Positions 9,549 to 17,970 of a DNA stretch of 64,000 nucleotides are shown in pieces. Source of the stretch: Calditrichota bacterium. Lineage in GTDB: Bacteria; Zhuqueibacterota; Zhuqueibacteria; Thermofontimicrobiales; Thermofontimicrobiaceae. The notes under the pieces are model-generated. The model was not told the DNA's origin, searched no databases, and was given only the letters and a program-made list of their open reading frames with translations. The position numbers and the translations under genes were made by a program. The DNA lies in NCBI GenBank assembly GCA_013152715.1, contig JAADFU010000087.1, forward strand, positions 4,516-68,515. The letters run 5' to 3'. Positions within the stretch are counted from its first letter, which is position 1, and each line of letters begins with the position of its first letter.

Positions 9549-10196
9549 TTAATTTCCTATTTTTTTTGACCAGCGGAAAAAGAGCAAACGATAGACCTTT
9601 ACTTGAAAAAGTTCCTCGTAACCCGCAGTGCGATGCATCCACAGCGCCGGCAGATTGTCCTTGCGATAGGTGCCGTAAACGCGTCGATAGCCGTAATTTT
9701 TTAGTTGCGAAAATGAAAAATTCAGCAATGCATTGACCAATCCGCCGCCGCGCGATTGGTCTGTGATGTACATGTCAAACATGTAGGCATCATTGTTTTC
9801 AATTTGAAATCCGAACCAAGGGAAATGTTCGTGTTTGATTTGTCGGTTCCCTTTTTTCGGTATCAAATACCAGACATCGGCGATGATTTGCGAGCCGTTC
9901 ACCGCCGCAAAACAACTGTAACCTTTGGCGAAATATTGCTTCGCTTTCAGTTTCCTGATTTTGCAAGAGAATTGAAAATTGTTATTTTCCCGGTCAGAAT
10001 TTGGTAAATCTGCCAGTTTGAAATCATGGTTTAATATATTGTTACTGAAAGAATTAACATTGTTTAAATTTTTGGCGCAAACGACTATTTCGGAACACCA
10101 GAAAAGAGACTCCCTGACACTTTTGCACAAAGATGAAAAATCTCCGGACTTGATATTTTCAAGCAACTGGCAAATCTTGATCCGTAAATCTGACAT
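9549..10196 (-). CDS. GNAT-family N-acetyltransferase
   Basis: The 215-residue protein has a GNAT core in its C-terminal part. CFAAVNGSQIIADVWYLIP (about 94-112) forms the central strands, AYMFDMYITDQSRGGGLVNALL holds the acetyl-CoA pyrophosphate loop (R/Q-x-x-G-x-G/A-like: QSRGGGLVNA), and YRRVYGTYRKDNLPALWMHRTAGY is the typical final segment. The N-terminal 90 residues are variable. The start is supported by GGGGAG six bases before ATG 10196, although it overlaps the end of the upstream hydrolase gene by 38 nt. It probably acetylates or acylates an amino sugar; the substrate is unknown. Confidence 0.8.
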   Translation of the reverse strand: MSDLRIKICQLLENIKSGDFSSLCKSVRESLFWCSEIVVCAKNLNNVNSFSNNILNHDFKLADLPNSDRENNNFQFSCKIRKLKAKQYFAKGYSCFAAVNGSQIIADVWYLIPKKGNRQIKHEHFPWFGFQIENNDAYMFDMYITDQSRGGGLVNALLNFSFSQLKNYGYRRVYGTYRKDNLPALWMHRTAGYEELFQVKVYRLLFFRWSKKIGN

Positions 10197-11254
10197 CGTC
10201 TTCTCCCCGCAGCGCGTATCTTTTGGGATTTTGATGGGCGATTTGAATGAAACTTTTTTCCGGACTTAAGGCCGATTTTTCAATACATTGCAAAAACATT
10301 GCCACCGCTTTCCACTGTTCATGATACAACGCGTCTGATCCGAAAATGATGCGTTCCAGTCCGAAATTGGCGATGGCTGCGGAGATAATTTCCGTCTCCA
10401 GCCCTGAGAGATCGATCATCAAGTTATCGAATCGACGGAGCAAGATTTTCAATTTCGGGAAAACGTCATTTTTTACTTCAGTAACACTCAAATCGTACGC
10501 TGCCGCATGAGCGATGATCACTGTGGGTAGATCGTGTCAGGTTCCAGTTTATCTTTGCCAGGTTTTCAATCCTTGCCAGCGAGTCTAGTCCTTTTTCTTT
10601 CAAAATCAGATTCCCGCCGCCGTGAACCATAAGCGGTAGCCGAAGCTGATTGCAGCCGTCCAAAATTGCTTCCAGCCGCGCGATACCAGCCGGAGAGCGC
10701 AAATCTATCCCGCTCACATTGGGATGACTTTTGACAATTTGAATGTGGTAATTTTGCACAAGTTTTTTCAAATAGGAAGTAATTTCTTCGTTCGCCATAT
10801 CGTTGGGGACGTTTCCGCCGAAAATGAAATTTGTTTCATTTCCAAAAAATCTTTTCATCAAATCCATTTGCCGCTGCAAATCGTTTTTTGTCGCAGCGAC
10901 TGGCAGCAGCGCCAGGTTTTCCACGCCGCTTAGTTTGGAAAATGTCCGAAAAACGCCGCTCCCGGTACATTGGTATTGCTTTTCCAAAGGCAGACGAAAG
11001 AAATCACTGCGCAGATTTTTCATGGAACGCAATGCCTGAGCAAAATGATTTTCCCGATCAATTTCACGAATCTTCGGAGGCGAAAATGATTTGCCAGACC
11101 GGCAAAAAATAGTGCTATTCCCCGGCTGATGCTGATATTTCAAATCGCCGAAAAAAAACTCAAACGGATGAGTGTGAAAATCATAAAATTGATAATCCTG
11201 CTTCAACTCTCTGACCATTGTCAGATATTTTTTTATCGTCTCTTTGTCCGGCAT
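10159..11254 (-). pseudogene. Amidohydrolase-superfamily TIM-barrel protein, interrupted by two frameshifts
   Basis: Two leftward frames encode one metal-dependent hydrolase. The N-terminal part, from ATG 11254 (MPDKETIKKYL), carries YDFHTHPFEFF with the HxH metal ligands, IVKSHPNVSGIDLRSPAG and LPLMVHGGGNL. The C-terminal part carries VIIAHAAAYDL, NLMIDLSGLE and IIFGSDALYHEQW with the final Asp ligand. Between them, a short stretch in the third frame reads KDKLEPDTIYP. Adding one base to the T-run at 10554-10556 and one to the G-run at 10525-10527 (plus-strand view) restores a continuous protein. Both lesions are single-base losses in homopolymers 30 nt apart, so assembly error is as likely as a real pseudogene. 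The intact relative would be an amidohydrolase_2-type enzyme of unknown substrate. Confidence 0.75.
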
Positions 11255-11280
11255 GGTTTTTTCAACTTTTTCGGATGTAC

Positions 11281-11994
11281 TCAATTCGGCAGTGCTGTAT
11301 TGCGCCAAAAGCTGACTTTTCTGTCTGTCGCTGTGAAAAAATGGTGATAGTGAACAAGCCATTCACTTTTTTCAAACAAAGATTCGTGCACAGCGTTGTA
11401 ATAAATCAGTCGAATTTGTCGGGGATGAGATTTGAGAGAATTTTTAATGGAAAGCAGAACGTCAGACATGGTCTTTTCGCCGAAAGGATTGAACATGAAG
11501 AAATAAGTCCCCTCAGAATAATCCATGACTGAAGCATCGCCACATACGATTTCGATGGGGCACTTTTTCCCTCTGGATCTTTCAGCATTGCTGCGCGCTA
11601 CTTCGCACAAGTCGGGTCGGATTTCAATGCCAATTACTTTTTTAAACGGTAATTGCGCCATGAGGCACAAAATGCGTCCTTTGCCGGAACCGATGTCCAC
11701 AAAAACGTCATCGGAAGAAACTTCTTTTCTGATCAAACGCGCGATTTTGCGCAAATACCAATAATCGGGGCTTTCGTAATCGCCAATGTCGCGATTTCGT
11801 GAGACCGCTTTTCCGTCGGTTTTTTCGCGGCTGCCTTTGTGAGCGAATTGGCGCAGATTCAAATCCGGATCGACGCTCTGAATGTTGAGGGCTCGCTCAT
11901 TGATTTTTGTCCAGATGGCACGGAGGTAATCGGAAAGCGTTTTTGTTAGCTTGGATTCAAAAAAGTATCTCTTTAAAGAATTCAATTGCCCCAT
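11281..11994 (-). CDS. Class I SAM-dependent methyltransferase
   Basis: The 237-residue protein has a Rossmann methyltransferase core. Motif I is VFVDIGSGKGRILCLMAQ (about 97-114), motif II is VIGIEIRPDLCEVARSNA, motif III is EIVCGDASVMDY, and motif IV is FFMFNPFG. The N-terminal 90 residues are helical and basic. The motif pattern resembles DOT1-like or histone-methyltransferase-like bacterial MTases of unknown target. It lies 15 nt downstream of the AMP-ligase gene in the same operon. A role in O- or N-methylation of the polysaccharide or of an acyl substituent is inference. Confidence 0.8.
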   Translation of the reverse strand: MGQLNSLKRYFFESKLTKTLSDYLRAIWTKINERALNIQSVDPDLNLRQFAHKGSREKTDGKAVSRNRDIGDYESPDYWYLRKIARLIRKEVSSDDVFVDIGSGKGRILCLMAQLPFKKVIGIEIRPDLCEVARSNAERSRGKKCPIEIVCGDASVMDYSEGTYFFMFNPFGEKTMSDVLLSIKNSLKSHPRQIRLIYYNAVHESLFEKSEWLVHYHHFFTATDRKVSFWRNTALPN

Positions 11995-12009
11995 TTTTGT
12001 CTCTCTTTT

Positions 12010-13599
12010 CTAAAGCGATTCGTTCAAAAGATTTTGCACTGCGATGCGATCGATTTTTCCGCGATTGTTGCGGGGGATTGCAGTCACAAACAGAACTTTT
12101 TTGGGCATCATGTAAAGCGGTAATTTTTCCTGTAAAAATTCAACGATTTCTTCGCCGCTGAGTTCGTTCTTCTTTGCAATCAAGGCGCCTAATTCATTTA
12201 CTCCCAGTCCGGGCACCTCAGTGAGCGCCGCGGCAGCGTCTTTCGCAGATGGGTGTCCCAAAATGGCGTTCTCGATTTCTCCCAGATCAATGCGGTAGCC
12301 CATGTATTTAACTTGCAAATCTTTCCTACCAATAAGTACAATCATTCCGTCTGCGGTGCGGTAACCGAAATCGCCGCTGCGAAAAATTACATCGTTCGGC
12401 AACTTCGTTTTGGGGTTTTGCACAAAGGAATTTGTCGTGGCTTCCGCATCCCGCCAGTAGCCGCAAGCCACGCCAGCGCCGCGAATGCAAATTTCACCGA
12501 TTTCGCTGGTATTTGACTCCTGATTTGCCTCATTCAAAATGATTATTTCAGTGTTTGAACAGGCTTTCCCGATGGGCAATGGCTCGCGCGAATCGGGAAT
12601 TTTTTCAATTGGATGAAAGCAGGAAACGCCCGTCGCCTCTGTGGGCCCGTAAACGTTGAAAAAACGTTTTTCCGGAAATGCGTTCATCCATTGGACGAGA
12701 AATTTTGGCGCCAGCGCCTCGCCGCCGAAAAGCACCTGTCGCAGCGATTTCATTGTGCCAGATTTCAGTACGCCGGATTGAGCCATGTACATGAGCAGGG
12801 AGGAGATGCCTTTCCAGAGCGTGACTTTCTCTTTTTCAATCAATTCCACAAGTTTCCCGGGAAAAAGCCGCTGATTGCGGTCGGAAATAATCAGCGTGGC
12901 GCCGAGCCGCAGCGTGACAAAAATATCGAAAGTGGACATGTCAAAATGAAAAGGCGCTGTGTTGAGAATAATTTCTTCGCTGCTCAACTGAAACGCGTCC
13001 ACTGCCCAGTTGACGTAGTCGATGATGTTGCGGTGGGAAATCATGACTCCCTTCGGCGTGCCGGTGGAGCCGGAAGTGTAAACGATACTCGCCAGATCAG
13101 CGTCGATGTTCTGGCTTGCCGGCTTGTTCCCCGGCGATAAATTTAACGGAGTAAATTCTTGTTTCTCCCTGTCAAAATCGCGAATTTTTAACTCTTTAAT
13201 AAATTCAAAAGTCCAGATTTTTCGTGCTGTCGGAAGTTGAGAAAAAAATGATTTGTGCTCCTGGATTGGCTGACTTTCGCACAACACTAATTTCGGATCA
13301 CAATTTTCAATTACGTCAATGGCGCGCTGACACAAATTATCCGGATCGATCATGACGAAAGCGGCGTCACTTTTGAGCGTTGCCAACATGCCGCTGACTC
13401 CTTCGATGGAGTGGTTGCCGACGATGGCGATTCTGTCGCCGCGACGAACGCCTGCCCGCAAAAATGCCGCCGCCAGATTATCGGTGATTTTATCCAACTG
13501 GCGGTAATTTATTTGAAAATTTTGTTTTTTCAAAGCAGTTTTTTCAGGGAAGCGTTCAGCAGACATTTTCAGATCATGCTGTAACAAAAAACGGTTCAT
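12010..13599 (-). CDS. AMP-forming acyl/aminoacyl ligase (adenylation-domain protein, DltA/PltF-like)
   Basis: The 529-residue protein is a stand-alone adenylation domain. Core motifs are visible: YTSGSTGTPKGV (A3, residues 174-185), HFDMSTFDIF (A4), GGEALAP, VYGPTEATG (A5), RSGDFGYR (A7), GRKDLQVKYMGYRIDLGEIE (A8) and NRGKIDR with Lys515 (A10). Asp220 in FDMS aligns with the Asp that binds the alpha-amino group in amino-acid-activating A domains, so an amino-acid substrate is plausible. The start codon overlaps the stop of the acyl-CoA dehydrogenase by 4 nt (ATGA type). With the carrier protein two genes upstream it should load a substrate onto the phosphopantetheine arm, as DltA-DltC or PltF-PltL pairs do. 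Confidence 0.85.
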   Translation of the reverse strand: MNRFLLQHDLKMSAERFPEKTALKKQNFQINYRQLDKITDNLAAAFLRAGVRRGDRIAIVGNHSIEGVSGMLATLKSDAAFVMIDPDNLCQRAIDVIENCDPKLVLCESQPIQEHKSFFSQLPTARKIWTFEFIKELKIRDFDREKQEFTPLNLSPGNKPASQNIDADLASIVYTSGSTGTPKGVMISHRNIIDYVNWAVDAFQLSSEEIILNTAPFHFDMSTFDIFVTLRLGATLIISDRNQRLFPGKLVELIEKEKVTLWKGISSLLMYMAQSGVLKSGTMKSLRQVLFGGEALAPKFLVQWMNAFPEKRFFNVYGPTEATGVSCFHPIEKIPDSREPLPIGKACSNTEIIILNEANQESNTSEIGEICIRGAGVACGYWRDAEATTNSFVQNPKTKLPNDVIFRSGDFGYRTADGMIVLIGRKDLQVKYMGYRIDLGEIENAILGHPSAKDAAAALTEVPGLGVNELGALIAKKNELSGEEIVEFLQEKLPLYMMPKKVLFVTAIPRNNRGKIDRIAVQNLLNESL

Positions 13600-14750
13600 T
13601 TAATTTTTAGTCCGGATAATTGAGCAATAATATTTTCATGGATTTCCGAAGTCCCGGAGATGATGGACGCGGCAAAACTGTCGCGCACATCCTGTTCAAT
13701 TTCGCTCTCTTTCATGTAACCAAAGGCGCCGTGAACCTGCAGGGCATCAACGGCGGCTTGTTTTAATGTTTCGCTGATGAAAAGTTTGGCGATTGTCGTT
13801 TCCAGCGCAGCCCGTTTGCCATTGCTTTTCAGCCAGCCGGCTTTGTACAGCATCAGGCGGCCCAATTCCACGTTCATCTTCATTTGCACGATTTTTTGTG
13901 AGACCGATTGATAATTTGAAATGGCTTTCCCGAACTGCTGTCGCGTGTTGGCATATTCAATGGTTTTCTCCAGCAATCTTTCCAGGGTTCCCAGGTGACT
14001 GGCAGACATGAGCAATCGTTCCCATTCCATGATTTCATTGAAAATAAACATGCCCTGTCCTCTTTTGCCAACAATGTTCGTTTCCGGAACCGGGCAATTT
14101 GCAAAAATAACTTCGCTGTTGAGCAAAGTGCGCAATCCCATTTTTTCCATATTTTTTCCGGCGGAAAATCCCGGGAAATTCTGTTCCACAATCAGCCAGC
14201 TAAAATTGGCAAATGCAAGCGTATTGTCATCAGTTTTCGCCATCACAAAAACAACATCGGCAATGGGGCCGTTGGTGATGTACATTTTTGTGCCATTGAG
14301 GAGAAAATGATCGCCTTTTTTTTGGGCGCTGGTTTTCATGGCAGCTACGTCCGAGCCCGCGTCGCTCTCAGTGATTGCCTGCGCCGCGATTTTTTTTCCG
14401 TGAACGATATCAGGAAGAAATTTACGCTTCGTTTTTTCATCGGCAAAATGCAAAAGCTGCAAACCGCTGCACACCTGTGTAATCATTGATTTCACCAGCC
14501 CGCTGTCGCGACTGCCGTAACTGAGCGCTTCGAATGCCAACAGGGAAGTGAGCGCGTCAGCGCCGGACCCGCCATCGGCTTCGGGGAAGCCCAGTCCGAT
14601 AATGCCGTAATCCGCGCATTTTTTCCACAGCGAAAGGGAAAACACCCCAGTCTGTTCTCGCTGGGAAAAATTGTCATCCAATTCGTTGCGCGCAAATTTT
14701 GTGATTTGTTCCTTGAGCAATTTTTGCTGCTCGGAAAGCTCAAAATTCAT
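13596..14750 (-). CDS. Acyl-CoA dehydrogenase-fold flavoprotein (possible aminoacyl-ACP dehydrogenase)
   Basis: The 384-residue protein is a full acyl-CoA dehydrogenase: AQAITESDAGSDVAAMKTSA (substrate and FAD binding), LNGTKMYITNGPIADV, RQQFGKAISNYQSVSQKI and QVHGAFGYMKESEIEQDVRD. The usual medium-chain catalytic Glu in YEGT is absent (ISGTSEI, Ser365-Gly366). A Glu is present in the helix-G position MEWERL (Glu244), as in isovaleryl-CoA dehydrogenase and prolyl-carrier-protein dehydrogenases. The gene overlaps the carrier-protein gene by 11 nt and the ligase by 4 nt. That supports action on a carrier-bound substrate. Substrate identity is inference. Confidence 0.85.
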   Translation of the reverse strand: MNFELSEQQKLLKEQITKFARNELDDNFSQREQTGVFSLSLWKKCADYGIIGLGFPEADGGSGADALTSLLAFEALSYGSRDSGLVKSMITQVCSGLQLLHFADEKTKRKFLPDIVHGKKIAAQAITESDAGSDVAAMKTSAQKKGDHFLLNGTKMYITNGPIADVVFVMAKTDDNTLAFANFSWLIVEQNFPGFSAGKNMEKMGLRTLLNSEVIFANCPVPETNIVGKRGQGMFIFNEIMEWERLLMSASHLGTLERLLEKTIEYANTRQQFGKAISNYQSVSQKIVQMKMNVELGRLMLYKAGWLKSNGKRAALETTIAKLFISETLKQAAVDALQVHGAFGYMKESEIEQDVRDSFAASIISGTSEIHENIIAQLSGLKIK

Positions 14751-15012
14751 CCAGTACCTCAGTTGTGCTCATCACTTTTTCCACTAACTGACTGATTTTT
14801 TCAATGGTTTGAAAATTTTCCGGCATCAAATATTCACCGCTGATGCGGATGGAAAATTTTTCTTCTAAAAAAGAAAGTAATTTCATAATTCCCAGAGAAT
14901 CAACGATCCCGGTTTCAATGAGTTCAATGTTCGCATTTAATAAAATGTTATCGCTGCCGTTCAGTAAATCGGTTTGAATAAAATGACTGATTTCCGCCCG
15001 CACTTTCATCAT
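14740..15012 (-). CDS. Acyl/peptidyl carrier protein
   Basis: About 90 residues from ATG 15012, which follows AAGGAG by 5 nt. The phosphopantetheine attachment motif is GIVDSLGIMKLLSFLEE with Ser39, and EKFSIRISGEYLMPENFQTI fits helix II to III of carrier proteins. It is a four-helix carrier that should hold the acyl or aminoacyl group during activation and oxidation. It is the first gene of a tightly overlapping trio with the dehydrogenase and ligase. No phosphopantetheinyl transferase is seen in the window, so a housekeeping enzyme must act on it. Confidence 0.88.
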   Translation of the reverse strand: MMKVRAEISHFIQTDLLNGSDNILLNANIELIETGIVDSLGIMKLLSFLEEKFSIRISGEYLMPENFQTIEKISQLVEKVMSTTEVLDEF

Positions 15013-15231
15013 CCACACTCCTTATTCATTCACTTTATTGTTGGTAGTCAATTTCAATTAAGAATATCTTTTTGCAGCTTTAGTAAGTTCTCGTTCCCAG
15101 CGCCCGATTTTTTAGACACTATTTTGCAAAAGTGATTCACCAACTTCGATTTTCAACCGCTTCCTTATTTTTTTTCAAAATGATCATTTTTTAAAATTTT
15201 TTAAGTTTCAAAAATTTTATTCGGTATAAAT

Positions 15232-15708
15232 TTATTCCTCAACCTTTTCCAACCACTCCTCTCTCCAGAAAAAGAAACAAGAGCGGTCACAAGGGCCAAA
15301 CGCTTTGGTACCATTACAAATTGCTCCTTCGAGCAATACTATGCCATTGCTTTTTTTCATTAAGTAATCACGCTCATCCATGAATTTTTCTACACGCTTA
15401 AATACTCGTTGGGTTGTTCCGCAGTAATCCCACATGCCGTCCATAAAAACACATCCTTTGAGTTGGTTTTTTTGGTCCAAAGTTATTCTGATTTCTTCTT
15501 CTGCCAGAACTTTAACTAAATCGCCCTGTTGTAATTTCTTACTTGGACTGTGCTTTTGAATGGGGACCAACTCTTCTTTTTTTTTGACATTAACTAATTT
15601 TTTTAGCGTAACTATTACGTAATTCCTTCCACCGTCGTCGAATACTTCTATTAACTTGTTTTCGTCTTTGAAGAAGTATTTCTTTTCTTGATATTGGGTT
15701 CGCTGCAT
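15232..15708 (-). CDS. Cysteine-rich conserved protein of unknown function
   Basis: The 158-residue protein has a basic, variable N-terminal third and a conserved-looking C-terminal part: GDLVKVLAEEEIRITLD, FMDGMWDYCGTTQRVFKRVE, then LLEGAICNGTKAFGPCDRSC followed by FFFWREEWLEKV. Cysteines are at 86, 96, 131, 140 and 144. From memory, the same pattern (EEI-x-x-TLD, YCG-x-x-x-RV-x-KR, LEG-x-x-C, C-x3-C, FFW-x-E-x-WL) recurs in small uncharacterised proteins encoded near polysaccharide or glycopeptide genes in Planctomycetes and others. The cysteines suggest metal or Fe-S binding, which is inference. The start has no good ribosome site. The DNA here is visibly more AT-rich than its neighbours. 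Confidence 0.7.
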   Translation of the reverse strand: MQRTQYQEKKYFFKDENKLIEVFDDGGRNYVIVTLKKLVNVKKKEELVPIQKHSPSKKLQQGDLVKVLAEEEIRITLDQKNQLKGCVFMDGMWDYCGTTQRVFKRVEKFMDERDYLMKKSNGIVLLEGAICNGTKAFGPCDRSCFFFWREEWLEKVEE

Positions 15709-15809
15709 TATCTAAATAGCATAACTGGCAATAGCTTTGTGATTGTTTTGTTGCGAAAATATTTTTGTTTAATGTATCCATAAATAAAGTTTCCCTGTTA
15801 ATGTTTTTA

Positions 15810-16913
15810 CTATTGCAGTTGACAGCTAGTTATTTTTTTGCTGAGCCATGAATTAGAATTAATTATAGGCAATATATTTTTATATGCCCATTTTATAATA
15901 GGATTATATATGTAAACACGAGCTTCGGGAAGGAAAACCAATTCTCCGCCAAACGCCAATTTAAAAAACGTTGATGTTTTTCTGAAGTGGTCAGCAACAT
16001 TTCCTGATTCTTTAAGTACTTGTTTAGCTTCTGAATCAACACCCAAAAAATTAACGTAACTATAACCATGATTTTTAGCCCATTTTATTGTTTCCCAAAA
16101 GAGAAAGTCATTTGGTCTAAGTTTTCCATATTTCCCTGACCAACCAAACTTCCAAAGAAATAGAGAGTCTCTAAAAGGTATCGCCAAAATACCTGAAATT
16201 TCCTCCCCACACAATTCTACCATAAATAATTTTAAGAGACCTCTTGGATATAAAAGTTCCCACATTTTAGTTAAAGATTCTTTCTTTGCCGGATGTGGCG
16301 AAACGCCTTGTCTTTTGCAAGTTTCTAACATAAACTCGAAAAAAAGGCTCAATTCATTTTTGTTACCTTCCTTCATTGTTAATCCCGAACGCAATCCTCT
16401 TCGGATATTTTGTCTCTTCTGTCTTTTTAAAGATTTTTCGAGTACATCCAGATTTTTTCTAACATCCAAAATAACAGTTGCATTAATCAAATCAATTAAA
16501 CAATTGGGCAAAAATCCCAATTTAAAGAGCACCGATGATAAATCTGCACTATTGTCCGGAGGTTGTATGATAAGCATCCTTATCCGATTCTCTTTTGTGA
16601 TTTCTTGCAATCTTTCTATTACTAATTTCTTTAACTGAGCGTCATTTGATTTAACAACCGGCCCTTTGCTAATATAGCCGATATTTCCAAAAGGGAATTT
16701 GCACCTTTTCAAAATTTGAAAACCAGCTATAATTTGTTTGTTCTTCAAAAAAATGACCCTAATGGGATGCCAGCCTTCTACTAATTTTATTCGTGCCCAG
16801 AGACTGGTCTGTTCATAGTGACCATTGCGAGTATTTTGTAGAAAATCATCCCAATTTGGATCCTCTAATGAAGTAGATAGACGGGATTGTATGAGAGCCT
16901 CATTTTCTCCCAT
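15810..16913 (-). CDS. FemAB-like GNAT-fold N-acyltransferase
   Basis: The 367-residue protein has the FemAB layout: NGHYEQTSLWARIKLVEGWH near 30, IIAGFQILKRCKFPFGNIGYISKGP near 60-84, the basic SLKRQKRQNIRRGLRSGL near 160, ISGILAIPFRDSLFLWKFGWSG in the second GNAT half, and WAKNHGYSYVNFLGV. It is nearer to the lipid-II-aminoacyl-transferase branch than its three paralogues in this locus. Its DNA is noticeably richer in A and T, as is the adjacent Cys-rich gene, which hints at separate acquisition. The predicted role is acyl or aminoacyl transfer to a sugar amine; donor unknown. Confidence 0.82.
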   Translation of the reverse strand: MGENEALIQSRLSTSLEDPNWDDFLQNTRNGHYEQTSLWARIKLVEGWHPIRVIFLKNKQIIAGFQILKRCKFPFGNIGYISKGPVVKSNDAQLKKLVIERLQEITKENRIRMLIIQPPDNSADLSSVLFKLGFLPNCLIDLINATVILDVRKNLDVLEKSLKRQKRQNIRRGLRSGLTMKEGNKNELSLFFEFMLETCKRQGVSPHPAKKESLTKMWELLYPRGLLKLFMVELCGEEISGILAIPFRDSLFLWKFGWSGKYGKLRPNDFLFWETIKWAKNHGYSYVNFLGVDSEAKQVLKESGNVADHFRKTSTFFKLAFGGELVFLPEARVYIYNPIIKWAYKNILPIINSNSWLSKKITSCQLQ

Positions 16914-17034
16914 CGTTATTTCCTATAGTAATTTTCAGACATCGACTCACATTCCTCGCGGACAATTTTTTGGATAATATTTTACAGATGAAAATGTCAG
17001 CATTCCCTATTGAAACTTTCTGAACGCTCTGCGA

Positions 17035-17970
17035 CTACATTTTCGAACTATTTCCTTTTAACCAAATCGCTGTTTCTCGCGGCAGCCCGTGCCAGAATTC
17101 GCCGCTGTATTTCTCGGACACGTACTGCAAAAAATTTTCATAAAATTGCGCCGAATATTGGTCAAACCTAGTTTTTCCGTCGGAAAAACTCATATAATCC
17201 GGATGAACATTTACAAGTACCATACCGCCGTTCTTGACGAGCCATTGTAACTTTTCTGTCCAAATGTGAATATTTTTTTTCATCAGAACGAAAAGCGTGA
17301 AATCCTGCACCAACGTGTAGGGCATTTCCACGATCGTTTTTTCGGAATTTTTGTACGAAAGCAGAAATGGAAAAATTGTCCCCACGCCGTCAGCCTGCGG
17401 TTCAAATGGATCCGTGTCGAAAGTGGACAGATCGTATTCGATGTCCAGCTCGCGCAACCATTCCAGCCGGTGATGCATGGCAGGCGCGCGGAAGCCGACA
17501 GCGTTCCATTCACGCAGGTAACGGTTGATCTTTTTGGCGCGCTCAGAAAAAATTTTGTGCGATGCGAACAGTTTCCCGTCGTGGTTGAGTCCGTGAACTC
17601 CGACTTCGAATCCCTTTTGAGTCAAATCCCTGCGCAGCAATTCGGGAACGAAATAGCGCTCAGGCACGAAATTAAACGATGAGCGGAAACCTAATTTTGC
17701 CTCTAATTCCGTGACGGGCAGGCATTTTTCAACGCCAGTTGCGCTCTCGACATCATGCGTGAGAATGAGAGCAAATTTCTTGCCATCAGGCCAGCCTTTC
17801 CAATTCGGCGGTTTTTTTTCCGATCCCGGTAAAATGGGCCAGATAGCGCTGTATTTTTTGCTTTGCCCGGCGATTAATCTGCGGCGCAGAAAAATCTGCA
17901 GAGTGCGCGGCACTAACGGTTTCACCGCGTAAAAAATCGAACGCAGTAATTTGTTGTTATCATGCGACAT
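17035..17970 (-). CDS. Polysaccharide deacetylase (NodB-homology, CE4-like)
   Basis: The 311-residue protein has a NodB-type barrel: ALILTHDVESATGVEKCLPV with the catalytic/metal-binding THDVE (about 72-76), FRSSFNFVPERYF, FEVGVHGLNHDGKLFAS with the paired His ligands, VGFRAPAMHHRLEWL and LVNVHPDYMSF. It resembles the deacetylases associated with exopolysaccharide clusters that lack a signal peptide, and none is visible here. It probably removes an N-acetyl group from an amino sugar, producing a free amine that the FemAB/GNAT enzymes could re-acylate. That link is inference. The start overlaps the upstream FemAB gene by 11 nt. Confidence 0.88.
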   Translation of the reverse strand: MSHDNNKLLRSIFYAVKPLVPRTLQIFLRRRLIAGQSKKYSAIWPILPGSEKKPPNWKGWPDGKKFALILTHDVESATGVEKCLPVTELEAKLGFRSSFNFVPERYFVPELLRRDLTQKGFEVGVHGLNHDGKLFASHKIFSERAKKINRYLREWNAVGFRAPAMHHRLEWLRELDIEYDLSTFDTDPFEPQADGVGTIFPFLLSYKNSEKTIVEMPYTLVQDFTLFVLMKKNIHIWTEKLQWLVKNGGMVLVNVHPDYMSFSDGKTRFDQYSAQFYENFLQYVSEKYSGEFWHGLPRETAIWLKGNSSKM

